DNA from: an uncultured Clostridia bacterium
GTDB taxonomy: Bacteria; Bacillota; Clostridia; Oscillospirales; Acutalibacteraceae
Direction: 5' to 3'
Assembly (NCBI GenBank): GCA_904420015.1
Contig: CAJFTS010000030.1
Span: forward strand, 26,898-90,897
Length of the DNA stretch: 64,000 nt
Below the pieces are notes generated by a model. That model was not told where the DNA came from. It made no database searches and saw only the letters and a program-made list of their open reading frames with translations. Positions 62,801 to 64,000 of the stretch are shown here, in pieces. Position numbers and translations under genes: made by a program. The first letter of the stretch is position 1. Every line of letters starts with the position of its first letter.

Positions 62801-63151
62801 ATGAACCAAAATTTGGCTGCTCGGATGGGGAGGCGAATCCGCTTAAAACGCGAATTTCTCAGGCTGACCCGGGAACAGGTGGCGGAACAGCTGGGGATAT
62901 CCGCACGGTTCTATTCCTACATCGAGCTGGGACAGAAGGGGATGTCGGTGGACACCCTTTATAAGATCTGCGCATTGCTGGAGTTGGATGCCGATTATGT
63001 ACTTTTTGGAGAGCGGGGAACCCGGGAGCGCAACCCGGTGTCCTATCTGTTTGAGGAGTGCCCGGCGGACAAGCGGGAATATGTCGAAGAAATCTTGAAA
63101 AATCTGCTGCTGGCTCTGGGCCGGCCGGAAGAGAAAAAGGAGCGTTTTTGA
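62801..63151 (+). CDS. XRE-family transcriptional regulator
   Basis: A 116-aa protein. The N-terminal HTH is GRRIRLKREFLRLTREQVAEQL (in part) then SARFYSYIELGQKGMSVDTLYKI. The rest is a short tail with no ligand domain. ATG at 62801 follows AGAGGTG. Its stop overlaps the start of the lipoprotein gene (TGATGA type), so the pair is coupled. The palindromes upstream are likely its binding sites. Confidence 0.9.
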   Translation: MNQNLAARMGRRIRLKREFLRLTREQVAEQLGISARFYSYIELGQKGMSVDTLYKICALLELDADYVLFGERGTRERNPVSYLFEECPADKREYVEEILKNLLLALGRPEEKKERF

Positions 63152-63735
63152 TGAAGCGAATCGGATCGATGCTGCTGGTGTTTGTATTGAGCGCCCTCAT
63201 GCTGCTGTCGGGCTGTGAGAGCAAGGCCCAGCCTTCTGCAGCAGACGCGGCGGGAGGATCGGCCTATCTCGACGGCTTTCGTCCCGCCTTCAGCACCGGC
63301 ACCGGCTTTGAGGAGATCGCCGCGGCAAACCCGTTGGATAAAGCCTTTATCCGGGAGACGGAAGCGATTGCCAACGCGGCCTCCGACGAAATGCTGGAGG
63401 TGACGCTGCGCTACGGCGACTATTGGAAGGATGAGATGAACAACGCCTTCGCCTTGGCAAACGGCGCGGCCAATTCCGAGCAGTCGGTCGCTTTGCAGAA
63501 TGAACAGGAGAGCTGGGGCCTTTATGAGGAGGATCATTTGGCTTTGTCCGGTGTGATGACCGGCGTGCGGCAGGGGGACGATACCCAGAAAAACAACACC
63601 AACGCGCTGGTTCGGCTCAATCTCTACCGGACCCGCGCGCTGGCCTTGTACGAATATTATTATGTTTTGGCTTCCTCCGCTTCCCCGGGCGGAGAAGCAA
63701 GCGTTCCTTTCCTGTTCCAGGATGACAACGGCTAA
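63151..63735 (+). CDS. Lipoprotein coupled to the XRE regulator
   Basis: A 194-aa exported lipoprotein. The signal peptide ends in the lipobox LLSGC (Cys22). The mature protein is mostly helical, rich in Ala, Glu, Asn and Leu (for example ETEAIANAASDEMLEVTLRYGDYW and SVALQNEQESWGLYEEDHLAL in part), with no known family. AAAGGAG lies 8 nt before the ATG. Overlap with the regulator suggests a shared job, for example a surface sensor or an envelope stress protein. Confidence 0.8.
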   Translation: MKRIGSMLLVFVLSALMLLSGCESKAQPSAADAAGGSAYLDGFRPAFSTGTGFEEIAAANPLDKAFIRETEAIANAASDEMLEVTLRYGDYWKDEMNNAFALANGAANSEQSVALQNEQESWGLYEEDHLALSGVMTGVRQGDDTQKNNTNALVRLNLYRTRALALYEYYYVLASSASPGGEASVPFLFQDDNG

Positions 63736-64000
63736 GCTCGGATAGCCGGGGGATCAGGTATTATGCAAATTGTTTGGGCGACGAGGAACGAAAGGGTTTG
63801 ATAGGAGCGGCCGGAGGATGTCGTCATCCCCCGGCCTATCTATCTCAAAAGAGCGGGAAGCCAGGGAACTGGCGTCGCCGGATTGCTTTGTCGGCGGCTG
63901 CTCCGCTCTCAGTACAGTCTATGCAGCCGAGGGGGATGGGTGCCTTGGGAAAGGGGGATTGAATAAAAGCGGGCCCGGCGGATGCAGTGCTGCATCCGCC
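63736..64000. other. Intergenic sequence at the window end with two hairpins
   Basis: No gene is supported. GGCCGGAGGATG/CATCCCCCGGCC (63809-63836) is a hairpin, likely a weak terminator of the lipoprotein gene. GGCGGATGCAG/CTGCATCCGCC (63978-64000) begins a terminator-like stem cut by the window edge. Confidence 0.55.

Noticed and set aside
63774..63962. 62-codon plus-strand frame at the window end
   Set aside because: No ribosome-binding site, no protein-like pattern, and it spans hairpins.

Overview
The window looks like a chromosomal segment from a GC-rich member of the Clostridia, probably close to the Oscillospiraceae/Ruminococcaceae. The evidence is Gram-positive style ribosome-binding sites, frequent TTG and GTG starts, an HrcA/CIRCE heat-shock operon, an ECF-type vitamin transporter, a ClpE-type chaperone, YesM/YesN-like two-component regulation and a DUF3787-like small protein. 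Taxonomy is inferred from gene content only. I saw no rRNA, tRNA, CRISPR array, insertion sequence or prophage.

Layout. 0-3 kb: the end of kdpC and kdpD (potassium sensing), with no kdpE in view. 3-9 kb: a cobalamin-riboswitch operon encoding a cell-wall-linked alpha/alpha-toroid protein, a DUF4430 lipoprotein and a complete ECF transporter (T, fused double ATPase, S). The two surface proteins look like the two halves of a eukaryotic intrinsic factor/transcobalamin made as separate proteins; this is the most interesting locus. 9-12.7 kb: metG, tatD and a TatD-associated radical SAM gene. 12.7-13.8 kb: a gene-poor stretch with several hairpins and one copy of a 58-bp inverted dispersed repeat. 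13.8-19.5 kb: lexA, a DUF3787-like small gene, glnA, a padR-DUF1700-DUF4097 operon and degV.

19.8-28.3 kb: a pectin/uronide utilisation locus: histidine kinase, AraC-type response regulator, sugar ABC importer, GH105 hydrolase and KDG kinase. 28.4-36 kb: a DUF975 membrane protein; a flotillin/NfeD pair divergent from an XRE-TPR regulator; and an ECF sigma/anti-sigma operon with two membrane proteins. 36-43.9 kb: an EF-G-like GTPase with altered G3 and G4 motifs, an orphan membrane-anchored protein, an acyl-ACP thioesterase, clpE, pgsA and a CvpA-like protein. 44-49 kb: hrcA-grpE-dnaK-dnaJ behind a perfect CIRCE.

49-64 kb: a GT-C glycosyltransferase, a Cys-rich small protein, intracellular GH51 and GH35 glycosidases, DUF2461 and YdcF-like genes, an FAD oxidoreductase, a 38-codon membrane-peptide gene with its own terminator, a small lipoprotein, the adjacent glnS and gltX genes, and an XRE regulator overlapping a lipoprotein gene. 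Several start codons were set by ribosome-binding-site spacing, so they are shorter than the longest open frame.
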